This document shows, piece by piece, positions 40,401 through 46,129 of a DNA stretch of 64,000 nt. Where the stretch lies: positions 9,983,001 through 10,047,000 of the forward strand of contig CATNEN010000007.1 of NCBI GenBank assembly GCA_950097015.1, given 5' to 3'. The notes under the pieces are model-generated. The model saw nothing but the letters and a program-made list of their open reading frames with translations. It was not told where the DNA came from and did no database searches. How positions within the stretch are numbered: position 1 is the first letter of the stretch; each line of letters opens with the position of its first letter. Both the position numbers and the translations under genes were made by a program. The stretch comes from Macrostomum hystrix. Its lineage: Eukaryota > Platyhelminthes > Macrostomidae.

Positions 40401-43400
40401 GACAGAATCGTCTTGCGCGTCGACGGTGGGCGAACGGAGACGGCGATGCCATCGGCTGCCGGCGATAGCGAGGCCAGCCGGCGAGCCGGCCTCAATGTGG
40501 ACGTCGGGGACAGCCCGGTCTACCTGGGAGGGGCGCCGCCTAGCGAGCTGCCGGCCCTCAAGTCTGGCGTCGGGTTTCAGGTGTGGCGACTGCGAGTGTG
40601 GCGTCCAAAACCTCTCGAAAAAAATCTGCCGACCCTCCCCAACCTGCTAAACCCCTTGCCAACCTGTCAAACCCCTTGCCAACCTGTCAAACCCCTTGCC
40701 AACCTGTCAAACCCCTTGCCAACCTGTCAAACCCCTTGCCAACCTGTCAAATCCCTCCCCAACCTGTCAAACCCCTCCCGAACCTGTCAAAATGGTTGTC
40801 AAACTGTCAAACCAGACACCAAAATGTGAAATCCGAAACCGAAGTGTCTAACCCGGAAATCACATTTTAAACACGACACCCGTCTGTCAAAGCCCATCCC
40901 CAAACTGTCAAATCCCACTCTCAAAATCCATACTTAGCTCTAAAACCATATCCTCACCCGTCAACCCGCTTTCCGATGTCAAATCCCGTCTCAATTTATC
41001 CGTTGCCTCACAGGGCTGCTTGGGCTCCATCTACCTGTACGATGGCTCAGAATCAGACCAACCACAGCAACAGCAGCAGCAATCTCCCGAGCAGGCATTT
41101 GATGTTATTGCCCTGCGCCGAAATCGGTCCAACTTTATGTCCGACATCACCCCCTCCTGCCAGAAGCCCCTGGTCGAGTGCGGCCCACGCACCTGCCATT
41201 ACGGCGGGCAGTGCGTGCAGCAGTGGGACCGGGTGGCTTGCAACTGCGATGCCACCTCCTTCACTGGAGACTGGTGCAACCGGGGTAGGTGCTGCTGCAC
41301 TGGGCATGAGGGCAGCAACTTGCGGGTGTGAAATCAGTCAGGTGTGAAATCAGTCAGGTGTGAAATCAGTCAGGTGTGAAACCAGTCAGGTGTGAAATCA
41401 GTCAGGTGTGAAATCAGTCAGGTGTGAAATCAGTCAGGTGTGAAATCAGTCAGGTGTGAAATCAGTCAGGTGTGAAACCAGTCAGGTGTGAAACCAGTCA
41501 GGTGTGAAATCAGTCAGGTGTGAAATCAGTCAGGTGTGAAACCAGTCAGGTGTGAAACCAGTCAGGTGTGAAATCAGTCAGGTGTGAAATCAGTCAGGTG
41601 TGAAATCAGTCAGGTGTGAAATCAGTCAGGTGTGAAATCAGTCAGGTGTGAAACCAGTCAGGTGTGAAACCAGTCACTAACCGCTCTCTCCCCGACCTCC
41701 TGCCAGTTGGCGACGCGACCTTCCAGTTCGGGGCGGGCGGCCGGCTGGGCCGAATCACCTTTGAGTTCCTGGACGACAGCTTCCTGCCCAGCACCAAGAG
41801 AGACGAGGTGTCCTTCGGCTTCCAGACCACCAAGGCCAGCTGCACTCTGGTGCTCATCGAGGGCAAGCAGGAGCCGAGAGACACGGCCGAATCGAAGCGG
41901 CCTCCACCGGCGGACTTTATCGTCGTCCAAGTGGTGAGGAATCCAGGGACTGTACTCAGAAATGATTTCCAGTCAGCCGCGAGTTCATTCCAGCTGAACT
42001 GCTCCGCCAACCCCTGCAGGTAAAGAGCCAGCTGGTGGTGAGGTACTTCCTGAAGAGGCGCGTGGTCTCGCTGGAAAAGCCTCGGCTGAACATGTCGGAC
42101 GGGCGCTACCATCGGGTGCGCTTCCTGCGCGAGGAGGCGCGCGGCACCCTCTTTGTGGACGGCCTGCAGCCCGTGGTGGTGACGCCCGGTGAGTGAGGGC
42201 GCTCATGGAATAGGAAGCTGATCCCAATGACTGATGGAATGGGAAGCTGATCCCTATGTCTGATGGAATGGGAAGCTGATCCCAATGACTGATGGAATGG
42301 GAAGCTGATCCCTATGTCTGATGGAATGGGAAGCTGATCCCTATGTCTGATGGAATGGGAAGCTGATCCCTATGTCTGATGGAATGGGAAGCTGATCCCA
42401 ATGACTGATGGAATGGGAAGCTGATCCCAATGACTGATAGAATGGGAAGCTGATCCCAATAACTGATAGCATGGGAAGCTGATCCCAATGACTGATAGAA
42501 TGGGAAGCTGATCCCAATGACTGATGGAATGGGAAGCTGATCCCAATGACTGATGGAATGGGAAGCTGATCCCAATGACTGATGGAATGGGAAGCTGATC
42601 CCAATGACTGATAGAATGGGAAGCTGATCCCTATGTCTGATGGAATGGGAAGCTGATCCCAATGACTGATGGAATGGGAAGCTGATCCCAATGACTGATG
42701 GAATGGGAAGCTGATCCCAATAACTGATGGAATGGGAAGCTGATCCCTATGTCTGATGGAATGGGAAGCTGATCCCTATGTCTGATGGAATGGGAAGCTG
42801 ATCCCAATGACTGATGGAATGGGAAGCTGATCCCAATAATTCAGTTTGTTGGGGGGCTAACCCCATTGGCCCACGAGACAAAAGCACGTAGAAAACAAAG
42901 CCACTCGCCACTCCGCTCCTCCCAGCAATCGACTTCGGCACAACGTTCAACTCCCAGAAGACCATCTATGTAGGCGGCACAGCACTTGTGAACCAGCAGC
43001 GCGAGGCGGCCGTGAAAGCGGCGGCCCTGACGCTCGGCCGCAGCCGACGGTCCAGCCCGGAGGATTGGAGCCACTTCGAGGGCCACCTGGCCGGCCTAGT
43101 GTTCAACGGCATCGCCCTGAGCCGCATCGCGGCGGGAGACCTGACTGCGTCCAGCGTGGTAAAGATGAGCGCGGAGCTGTTCGGCGACGTCCGGCGGGTG
43201 GAGAAGTTTCAGCCACAGCTGGACGGCTTCCCGCCGCCGGACCCACCGGACTCCTACCTGCACCCGGAGCGCATGATGTCCACCAGCCCAGGAGATGTGA
43301 GGCAAAGCACCTTCACATTATTCCCCATTCACTTCTGCCGCATCAACCATATTCTTTTGTCGCACTCTTGAAGCCAGACACCCATCCAATACCCTCCAGA

Positions 43401-44553
43401 CCACACCAGCCGCCATCATCGACGTCCGCTGCAAGCAAACCGGCAGCGCCGTCAGGTCCGCAGTCGACTGCATCGGCGCTGGAGGCATCATCTCTCCCGG
43501 TCTATCGACCATTGCAGTAGACGAGTGAGTGCAGCACCCTGGCCTTAAGCGAATGGGCACTTTATTCTATATGCACTTTAAAAGTTCATCCAACGCACTT
43601 AACGCCCGCTGTGACACGCAACTCTTGACACCACCCCACTCCAGACACCAACCCCACTTCAGACACGAACCCGACTCCAGACACCAACCCCACTCCAGAC
43701 ACCAACCCCACTCCAGACACCAACCCCACTTCAGACACCAACTCGACTCCAGACACCAACCTCAATCCATACACCAACCCCACTCCAGACACCAACCCCA
43801 CTTCAGACACCAACCCGACTCCAGACACCAACCTCAATCCATACACCAACCCCACTCCAGACACCAACCCCACTTCAGACACCAACCCGACTCCAGACAC
43901 CAACCTCAATCCATACACCAACCCCACTCCAGACACCAACCCCACTCCAGACACCAACCCGACTCCAGACACCAACCCCACTCCAGACACCAACCCCACT
44001 CCAGACACCAACTCCACTCCAGACACCAACCCCACTCCAGACACCAACCCCACTCCAGACACCAACCTCACTCCAGACACCAACCCCACTACAAACACCA
44101 ACCCCACTCCAGAAACACGCGCACTCGAGAAAACCCAAAAAATCACCAGAATTTTCATACCAACAACCACGCAGGAATGCTCGCCATGTCACCGCCGAAC
44201 CACCTGGACCATCCGGTGGTGGCCGCCGGCCTGACTGGCCGGTCCCCACCGAGGCTCCGGCGGACAGCGATGGCACCCGTGAGACCAAAGCCGCCGGTGG
44301 CCAGCAATCTTCGGCAAAAATCGACATCTTCATCATCGTGATTGTAGCCGCCTCAGGCGCCGTGCTATTGTTCGTGTTCTTCTGCCTGATCTACCGCTGC
44401 CGTAGCAAGAACGAAGGCTCCTACCGGGTTGACGAGACCCAGAACTTCGAGGATCCGGCGTTGAAACCGCTGCGCGGCGCCGCCCACGCAAACGGCGACG
44501 TGCGAACGAAGATGGCCACCAAGAAGCGGGACATCAAAGAGTGGTACGTGTGA
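624..44553 (+). CDS. NRXN: Neurexin (alpha-type), 15-exon gene
   Basis: Presynaptic adhesion receptor; in other animals neurexins bind neuroligins and related partners and organise synapses. Coding exons I assign: 624-1401, 13350-13502, 16127-16311, 29970-30128, 32915-33767, 35383-35606, 36469-36583, 39401-39812, 40295-40580, 41014-41284, 41707-41933, 42020-42188, 42926-43296, 43400-43524, 44175-44553. Phases agree at every junction and the sum is 4,707 nt (1,568 aa plus stop), close to alpha-neurexins. Domain order: signal peptide 1-22, LNS1 ~33-199, EGF1 224-257, LNS2 ~262-430, LNS3 ~455-650, EGF2 673-707, LNS4, LNS5, EGF3 1111-1143, LNS6, stalk, transmembrane helix ~1492-1516, cytoplasmic tail ending KKRDIKEWYV. 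CASPR-type proteins are excluded by the three L-E-L modules and the absence of a discoidin domain. Least certain are exon 14 and alternative exons. Exons are listed separately below. Confidence 0.92.
1590..1638. repeat. 12-bp minisatellite, 4 copies
   Basis: Unit TTGAGTAGGTTC / TTGAGAAGGTTC, seen directly; located 190 bp into neurexin intron 1. Confidence 0.85.
2596..2624. repeat. (GCA)n trinucleotide microsatellite
   Basis: About 9.5 uninterrupted GCA units in intron 1. Confidence 0.95.
3569..3931. repeat. 16-bp minisatellite, about 22 copies
   Basis: Unit ATCTGTAGAACAGGGG with 15-bp variants (ATCTGTAGAACATGG). The long frames it opens are repeat artefacts. Confidence 0.95.
4740..5613. repeat. 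14-bp minisatellite, about 60 copies
   Basis: Unit TCTCTCCCCTACTG, almost perfect for 600 bp, then 12-13-bp variants in a partly higher-order order. A pyrimidine-only strand except for A and G once per unit. Confidence 0.95.
6600..7660. repeat. 13-bp minisatellite, about 80 copies
   Basis: Unit ACTCTGGACTGAC with ACTCTGGACTCCC, ACTCTGGACTCAC and a shorter ACTCTGGACCCTGG variant mixed in a higher-order pattern. Confidence 0.95.
8283..8465. repeat. Degenerate 16-18-bp repeat
   Basis: About 10 decayed copies around the core GAAACTGAACTC; spacing is irregular, suggesting an old array. Confidence 0.75.
9067..9918. repeat. 40-42-bp minisatellite, about 21 copies
   Basis: Each unit contains TCTCTGAGGCATGAGAAAG and ATAAGCCTGTTAGTAGCCTA; 42-bp units carry an extra GA (GAGAGAAAG). 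Subtypes AGTAG, AGTATC and ATTAG recur in blocks. Confidence 0.95.
10130..10436 (+). promoter_or_regulatory. Candidate internal promoter of neurexin
   Basis: CpG-rich, non-repetitive stretch just upstream of the proposed alternative first exon. It has two inverted CCAAT boxes (ATTGG at 10136-10140 and 10152-10156). I infer a promoter from position and composition only; no TATA box is evident. Confidence 0.3.
10437..10500 (+). CDS. NRXN: Candidate alternative first exon of neurexin (second signal peptide)
   Basis: An ATG with G at -3 opens 21 codons that look like a complete signal peptide (MPRSVLRLCLLALMAQ...WQL), then a strong donor CTCG|GTGAGC in phase 1. Exon 2 accepts phase 1, so the join reads through as ...QL-E-KDEVPTTF. 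The product would be about 1,330 aa, starting at LNS2 and lacking LNS1 and EGF1. This exon is seen in sequence; its use is inference. The alternative is a chance hydrophobic ORF, but signal peptide, Kozak context, donor and phase all agree. Confidence 0.6.
10627..11752 (+). repeat. 25-bp minisatellite with a splice-site-like core, about 45 copies
   Basis: Unit contains CCATCTCCCAATCCTCAG directly followed by GTAGGTT. On the neurexin sense strand every copy therefore joins a pyrimidine-rich CAG acceptor to a GTAGGT donor. It begins about 125 bp after the donor of the candidate alternative first exon. Confidence 0.95.
11753..13349. other. Intron 1, last part: unique GC-rich DNA
   Basis: About 1.6 kb without recognisable coding exons or arrays, running up to the exon 2 acceptor. 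I see nothing further here that I can support. Confidence 0.6.
13350..13502 (+). CDS. NRXN: Neurexin exon 2: start of LNS2
   Basis: Acceptor TTCAATCCGCAG, phase 1 to phase 1, 51 codons. Encodes KDEVPTTFNGRGHIQLDI and the next strands to NAFLVYAG, matching the start of LNS2, where family members have an ATFKG-like beginning. Donor GCCG|GTGAGC. Confidence 0.88.
13682..14594. repeat. 13-bp minisatellite, about 70 copies
   Basis: Unit TCCCATCCCACTC interspersed with TGCCAACTCACTC; begins 180 bp after the exon 2 donor. All three frames are open and meaningless. Confidence 0.95.
14595..15300. other. Unique intron 2 sequence
   Basis: About 700 bp of non-repetitive intron DNA; nothing recognised. 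Confidence 0.6.
15308..15880. repeat. Two related 17-bp arrays
   Basis: First block (15308-15563) has unit AGAGAGATTGATAATAC; second (about 15607-15880) has AGAGAGATTGATAATCC. A decayed spacer separates them, so one family has split into two homogenised blocks. Confidence 0.92.
16127..16311 (+). CDS. NRXN: Neurexin exon 3: middle of LNS2
   Basis: Acceptor CTGACACGACAG, enters in phase 1 and ends in phase 0 (CTGCAGAAG|GTGAGG). Encodes WDFIALSLREGRLRLSM and the hallmark DSQWHRLQVKRSLQK. This end corresponds to the residue where vertebrate splice site 2 inserts lie (after RNLRQ). Confidence 0.9.
17311..17334 (+). CDS. NRXN: Candidate 24-nt SS2-type cassette microexon of neurexin
   Basis: Pyrimidine-rich acceptor CACCCTACCACCCTCAG, then 24 nt coding LEAGQQLQ, then a consensus donor CTGCAG|GTAAGC. 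It is phase 0 on both sides, so it can be included or skipped without changing the frame between RSLQK and ITVTFDD. Vertebrate neurexins carry an optional 8-residue (or 15-residue) insert at exactly this point of LNS2. Position, size, phase and splice signals are seen; usage is inferred. Confidence 0.5.
17607..17719. mobile_element. Foldback / MITE-like inverted repeat
   Basis: Arms TTTTGTTGTCTAGCGGGCAA on the left and the complement of TTGGCCCTAGACAACTAAA on the right pair closely, with flanking TTCCCCA / TGGGGAA. A second hairpin nearby (AATTTATTTGCA 17835-17846 and TGCAAATAAATT 17883-17894) sits inside outer arms TTTGTCTATG / CATAGACAA (17798-17917). No transposase is present. Confidence 0.4.
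18545..24622 (+). mobile_element. Tandem array of about 18 Helentron-like (HINE) elements
   Basis: Units of 325-348 bp start with CTAATATACTAAAAATGAAA, carry a variable TTGC/TATG tract, then CTCCCGAACGGCTCAACCGA. They end with a 17-nt hairpin GCTACCCAGAGGGTAGC and the tail GAAGGCAGCTAGT. A subterminal hairpin and a CTAGT end, with no long terminal repeats, fit non-autonomous Helitron2/Helentron elements. Starts near 18548, 18873, 19217, 19550, 19890, 20230, 20572, 20904, 21243, 21591, 21933, 22265, 22603, 22943, 23286, 23619, 23955 and 24286. They encode no real protein. Family assignment is from memory of the end structure, not a search. Confidence 0.65.
24623..24900 (+). mobile_element. Divergent Helentron-like 5' part (second subfamily)
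   Basis: CTATACTAAAAATGAAATGG, a TTGG tract and TCCTGAACGGCTCAACCGA show the same family, but with the second-subfamily block AAATATGGGGACAATTATAC. Similarity stops after about 24,800 without the hairpin end. Confidence 0.55.
25205..27190. repeat. 23-bp minisatellite, about 85 copies
   Basis: Unit core GAATCATGGCTAAACCAGAG plus TCT, with variants (CAGCGTCT, CTAGAGTCT, AAACTGGAG). A block of several hundred bp is repeated within the array (about 25,500-25,760 and 25,985-26,240). Confidence 0.95.
27230..28918. repeat. 18-bp minisatellite, about 90 copies
   Basis: Unit GGGGGATCATTGTCAACT, with higher-order blocks of roughly 400-450 bp marked by AACATTGTTAACTGGGGATC. The unit length is a multiple of three, so frames stay open without meaning. 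Confidence 0.95.
28985..29013 (+). mobile_element. Second Helentron-like 3' end
   Basis: Hairpin CTCCCCGAAGGGGGG followed by CAAAACTTGCTAGT: the same layout (stem-loop, short tail, CTAGT) as the end of the tandem elements but a different sequence. It could be the 3' end of the divergent element that starts at 24623. Confidence 0.4.
29014..29969. other. End of intron 3
   Basis: Unique sequence up to the exon 4 acceptor, including an 11-base C run near 29315. No further feature seen. Confidence 0.6.
29970..30128 (+). CDS. NRXN: Neurexin exon 4: end of LNS2
   Basis: Acceptor CCTCACCCCGCCCAG, 53 codons, phase 0 to 0. Encodes ITVTFDDHVIRNLTVE, KTIYLGGFGS and FFVGCMRE, the closing strands of LNS2 with the conserved G-C pair. 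Donor CGCGAG|GTGAGA. Confidence 0.9.
30428..30935. repeat. 33-36-bp minisatellite, about 14 copies
   Basis: Units contain CCCAGGACCCACTCCCCAAA and CTCGGGATCCGAGCC; length variants alternate. Located 300 bp after the exon 4 donor. Confidence 0.92.
31613..31995. repeat. 19-21-bp minisatellite, about 18 copies
   Basis: Unit GATCATGGGACTTGGAGGGG with TTGTTGGGGATAATGACACT variants, in intron 4. Confidence 0.93.
31996..32914. other. End of intron 4 with an old degenerate repeat
   Basis: About 32665-32845 has decayed copies around AAGATCCCCAGTGTT. The rest is unique and leads into the exon 5 acceptor. Confidence 0.6.
32915..33767 (+). CDS. NRXN: Neurexin exon 5: LNS3 and EGF2
   Basis: Acceptor CTGACCCGCGCAG, phase 0 in, phase 1 out (GAGATCA|GTGAGT). 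Holds all of LNS3 (about residues 455-650; DFLGFELREGQLHLLLDAG, ILYLGGIP, FAGLMSNVSLNG) and EGF2, whose six cysteines span 673-707 (CRNGGICRVSWDRVVCDC). Largest exon of the gene. Confidence 0.92.
33772..34085. repeat. 21-bp minisatellite starting 5 bp after the exon 5 donor
   Basis: Unit GTGACAGATTGATGGAGTCG, about 15 copies. The first copy overlaps the end of the splice donor region (GTGAGTGACAGATTGATGG), so the array seems to have grown from the donor sequence itself. Confidence 0.93.
34086..35382. other. Rest of intron 5
   Basis: 1.3 kb of unique non-coding sequence, with a short GACGATGACGATGACGA run near 35290. No gene recognised. Confidence 0.6.
35383..35606 (+). CDS. NRXN: Neurexin exon 6: first half of LNS4
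   Basis: Acceptor GACACCCACCTCAG, phase 1 in, phase 0 out (AACTGGACAGGG|GTGAGC). Encodes APVLKFDGSGLARVAF, NITVLFRTNASDGLIFAT and FMQLLLLKGRLVCRVNFG. The exon end matches the vertebrate splice site 3 position in LNS4. Confidence 0.88.
35673..35719. repeat. 8-bp repeat GGGTCAGT, 6 copies
   Basis: Perfect copies 66 bp downstream of the exon 6 donor. Confidence 0.93.
36288..36430. repeat. 10-bp minisatellite, about 14 copies
   Basis: Unit AACAGACAGG with AACAGACAGA and AACAGACAAG variants. It ends 38 bp before exon 7, so it occupies the branch-point neighbourhood. Confidence 0.93.
36469..36583 (+). CDS. NRXN: Neurexin exon 7: middle of LNS4, tandem acceptors
   Basis: Encodes AGNSELGDNRWHSVVILRRE and LEIVLDGQPKFTS; leaves in phase 1 (ACCAGCA|GTGAGT). 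Two acceptors 9 nt apart, TTCCGCAG (exon from 36469) and CTGCAG (exon from 36478), both keep the frame and would add or omit the tripeptide MLQ. I prefer 36469 because of its pyrimidine tract. Confidence 0.85.
36950..37600. repeat. 43-bp minisatellite, about 15 copies
   Basis: Unit contains TTCTGGCATCGGGTCCCTCA and CCTGTCCCTGTCAGTTGCCC; each copy carries two acceptor-like CAG sites behind pyrimidines. In intron 7. Confidence 0.95.
39001..39110 (+). mobile_element. tRNA-derived SINE-like fragment
   Basis: A-box-like GATTAGAGCGTTGG and B-box-like GAGTTCGATTCC are spaced as in a tRNA gene, followed by CCCTCAGCAATGCGCTTAAC, which resembles the CTTGGGCAAGGCACTTAAC-type block of many animal SINEs. 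The cloverleaf is not complete, so it is not called a functional tRNA. Confidence 0.45.
39127..39198 (-). mobile_element. Second tRNA-related SINE-like fragment, inverted
   Basis: On the minus strand TGTCTAGGGCGTCGGACGCA and GGGGTTCGATTCTCGACTCC form A- and B-box-like segments. Both this and the plus-strand copy end in GACTCCACTGGA, so the pair faces inward. Confidence 0.4.
39401..39812 (+). CDS. NRXN: Neurexin exon 8: end of LNS4, start of LNS5
   Basis: Acceptor GAACAATCCGCAG, phase 1 in, phase 2 out (GACGGCAG|GTGTGC). First part has YFVGSLAQFSFNNVRYFE (closing strands of LNS4). Second part has LFRIRLSLRTSQSSGLLLLN and DFFLLELLDGR (opening of LNS5). Confidence 0.88.
39845..40225. repeat. 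Two adjacent minisatellites, 33 bp and 31 bp
   Basis: 39845-40018 repeats ACCTGCCAACCCAATCAGAC (5 copies); 40018-40225 repeats ACCTGACACTTCAATCAGTC (about 7 copies). The shared ACCTG...CAATCAG...GTCACA framework shows common origin. Together they nearly fill the 482-bp intron 8. Confidence 0.93.
40295..40580 (+). CDS. NRXN: Neurexin exon 9: middle of LNS5
   Basis: Acceptor GACTCTCATCCAG, phase 2 in, phase 0 out (GGGTTTCAG|GTGTGG). Encodes IRLALNAGSGLAELKLGE, LNDDRWHEVEVRR and SPVYLGGAPPSELP. It ends in GFQ, which continues as GCLGSIYL in the next exon, the conserved GFxGC motif of LNS domains. Confidence 0.88.
40655..40800. repeat. 20-bp minisatellite, about 7 copies
   Basis: Unit CAAACCCCTTGCCAACCTGT, starting about 75 bp after the exon 9 donor and decaying downstream to about 40920. 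Confidence 0.92.
41014..41284 (+). CDS. NRXN: Neurexin exon 10: end of LNS5 and EGF3, with a Gln run
   Basis: Acceptor CCGTTGCCTCACAG, phase 0 in, phase 1 out (AACCGGG|GTAGGT). Encodes GCLGSIYLYDG, then a QPQQQQQQSPEQ insert, then EGF3 with six cysteines at 1111-1143 (CHYGGQCVQQWDRVACNC). The glutamine run lies in the LNS5 to EGF3 linker and may be length-variable. Confidence 0.88.
41325..41682 (+). repeat. 16-bp minisatellite, 22 copies, with CAG|GTGTGA core
   Basis: Unit GTCAGGTGTGAAATCA (variant GTGTGAAACCA). It fills intron 10 from 40 bp after its donor to 25 bp before the exon 11 acceptor. Each copy holds an AG|GT junction on the sense strand. Confidence 0.95.
41707..41933 (+). CDS. NRXN: Neurexin exon 11: start of LNS6
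   Basis: Acceptor CCGACCTCCTGCCAG, phase 1 in, phase 0 out (GTCCAAGTG|GTGAGG). Encodes GDATFQFGAGGRLGRITF, DEVSFGFQTTKASCTLVLIE and DFIVVQV. LNS6 is the neuroligin-binding domain in vertebrate neurexins. Confidence 0.88.
42020..42188 (+). CDS. NRXN: Neurexin exon 12: middle of LNS6
   Basis: Acceptor CCGCCAACCCCTGCAG, phase 0 in, phase 1 out (ACGCCCG|GTGAGT). Encodes VKSQLVVRYFLKRR, NMSDGRYHRVRFLREE and TLFVDGLQPVVVTP. The exon end matches the position of vertebrate splice site 4. Confidence 0.88.
42200..42840. repeat. 29-bp minisatellite, 22 copies
   Basis: Unit contains CTGATGGAATGGGAAGCTGA plus TCCCAATGA or TCCCTATGT. It begins 12 bp after the exon 12 donor and occupies most of intron 12, at the SS4 position. 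Confidence 0.95.
42926..43296 (+). CDS. NRXN: Neurexin exon 13: end of LNS6 and start of stalk
   Basis: Acceptor CCGCTCCTCCCAG, phase 1 in, phase 0 out (GGAGAT|GTGAGG). Encodes AIDFGTTFNSQKTIYVGG and HFEGHLAGLVFNG (closing strands of LNS6). Between these blocks are about 25 more residues than in the vertebrate domain. A Pro-rich stalk segment (FPPPDPPDS) follows. Confidence 0.87.
43400..43524 (+). CDS. NRXN: Neurexin exon 14: stalk (proposed)
   Basis: Acceptor CCAATACCCTCCAG, then 125 nt with donor GTAGACGA|GTGAGT; phase 0 in, phase 2 out, which fits exon 15 exactly. Encodes a stalk stretch starting TTPAAIIDVRCKQTGS. There is little family conservation here, so support comes from splice signals and phase. 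Confidence 0.65.
43635..44112. repeat. 18-bp minisatellite near the stalk exons, about 26 copies
   Basis: Unit CCACTCCAGACACCAACC; superunits of about 90 bp are marked by TCAATCCATACACC. It lies in intron 14 as modelled, but the frame of exon 15 is open through the entire array. Confidence 0.93.
44175..44553 (+). CDS. NRXN: Neurexin exon 15: stalk, transmembrane helix and cytoplasmic tail
   Basis: Acceptor CCAACAACCACGCAG, phase 2 in, stop TGA at 44551-44553. Stalk with EPPGPSGG, then helix IDIFIIVIVAASGAVLLFVF (about 1492-1516), then RCRSKNEGSYRVDETQNF, matching the juxtamembrane protein-4.1-binding stretch of neurexins. C-terminus KKRDIKEWYV is a class II PDZ ligand. Confidence 0.93.
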
Positions 44554-44964
44554 CGCGGATGCCGCTCTCCCCCGACCAGCGGGCGCGCTGCTCAAGGCGA
44601 GTTGAAGTTTTTGTGGGCCAGTTTTTCAATTATCCCCTAACTGATGAATGCCTATTTTTTTATTCCGTAACTGCATGTGAGCTGCACGGGATTCAGTAGT
44701 CTAGACTTTTTGTGATAATGAGTGACCCCCAGATACAATCGCTGCAAGAACTTTCACCTTGTTTTTTTAGAATTCCGATTTACACCTGCCTTGCCCTGCT
44801 GTCAATCAACTTGCAGATCGAGACAGGTGGGGCGAAGCCGCACGCGCCGGCAGCTACGGAATCCCCGCCCAATCTGCATTTCACTCGGCTCCGCTGACTG
44901 CTTGGCCTCAGCTGCCTGGCAACAAAAAGCTCCTCACTTGGATAGATTTCTCTGGCAAACTAGT

Positions 44965-45600
44965 CCGAACTCAACTCAAACCAGCCCGAACTCAACTCAA
45001 ACCAGATCGAACTCAACTTAAACCATCCCGAATTCAACTCAAACCAGCCCGAACTCAACTCAAACCAGTCCGAACTCAACTCAAACCAGTCCGAACTCAA
45101 CTCAAACCAGATCGAACTCAACTTAAACCATCCCGAATTCAACTCAAACCAGCCCGAACTCAACTCAAACCAGTCCGAACTCAACTCAAACCAGTCCGAA
45201 CTCAACTCAAACCAGTCCGAACTCAACTCTAACCAGATCGAACTCAACTTAAACCATCCCGAACTCAACTCAAACCAGTCCGAACTCAACTCAAACCAGA
45301 TCGAACTCAACTTAAACCATCCCGAATTCAACTCAAACCAGCCCGAACTCAACTCAAACCAGTCCGAACTCAACTCAAACCAGTCCGAACTCAACTCAAA
45401 CCAGTCCGAACTCAACTCAAACCAGATCGAACTCAACTTAAACCATCCCGAATTCAACTCAAACCAGCCCGAACTCAACTCAAACCAGCCCGAACTCAAC
45501 TCAAACCAGATCGAACTCAACTTAAACCATCCCGAATTCAACTCAAACGAGCTCGAACTCAACTCAAACGAGCTCGAACTCAACTCAAACCAGCCCTAAC
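44965..45600. repeat. 21-bp minisatellite, about 30 copies
   Basis: Unit AACTCAACTCAAACCAGTCC plus G, with AGATCG and CATCCCG variants forming a roughly 126-bp higher-order repeat. Confidence 0.94.
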
Positions 45601-46129
45601 TCTTCTTAAACAAAATCTAACGCATGAACTCACCACCCTAACTCGATTCCCCAAGCTCCACAAAAGCATTGGATAGATCAAATTATTGTTGCTATGCGGT
45701 TGCTGCTCTACTATTGTGATCTAGCCTAAAGTTTTAGCCAGAGCTTCAAGCGAGATGATTTTCTTTCATTTCTTTCTCCCTTCCTTTCAAAAAAAGCGCA
45801 TTCGCGGACCAAAGATTGCAAGCAAATGTCCCATCAGCAGCCTGTTATTGCCACTCGCTTTCCTCACATGCGCTGTCCTGTTTGCACAGTTCTGCTTGCA
45901 AATACAATATATGTACTGTATAGCTTTTATCTAATAATGTTTTTGGCATTCCTGCAATGCAAGGGGCGGTACAGCTCCACATCGGAAATCACGGGATACC
46001 CATTTGTTCCTTGTAATGCCCCAGGTACTGTAGCTGCGGCTTGAGTGCATTTTTCTGTTCTTTCTGGCCCACATGCATCACAGTCACCCACTTAACTCTT
46101 CTCATTCTAGCCATTCTTGATCGCTCATT

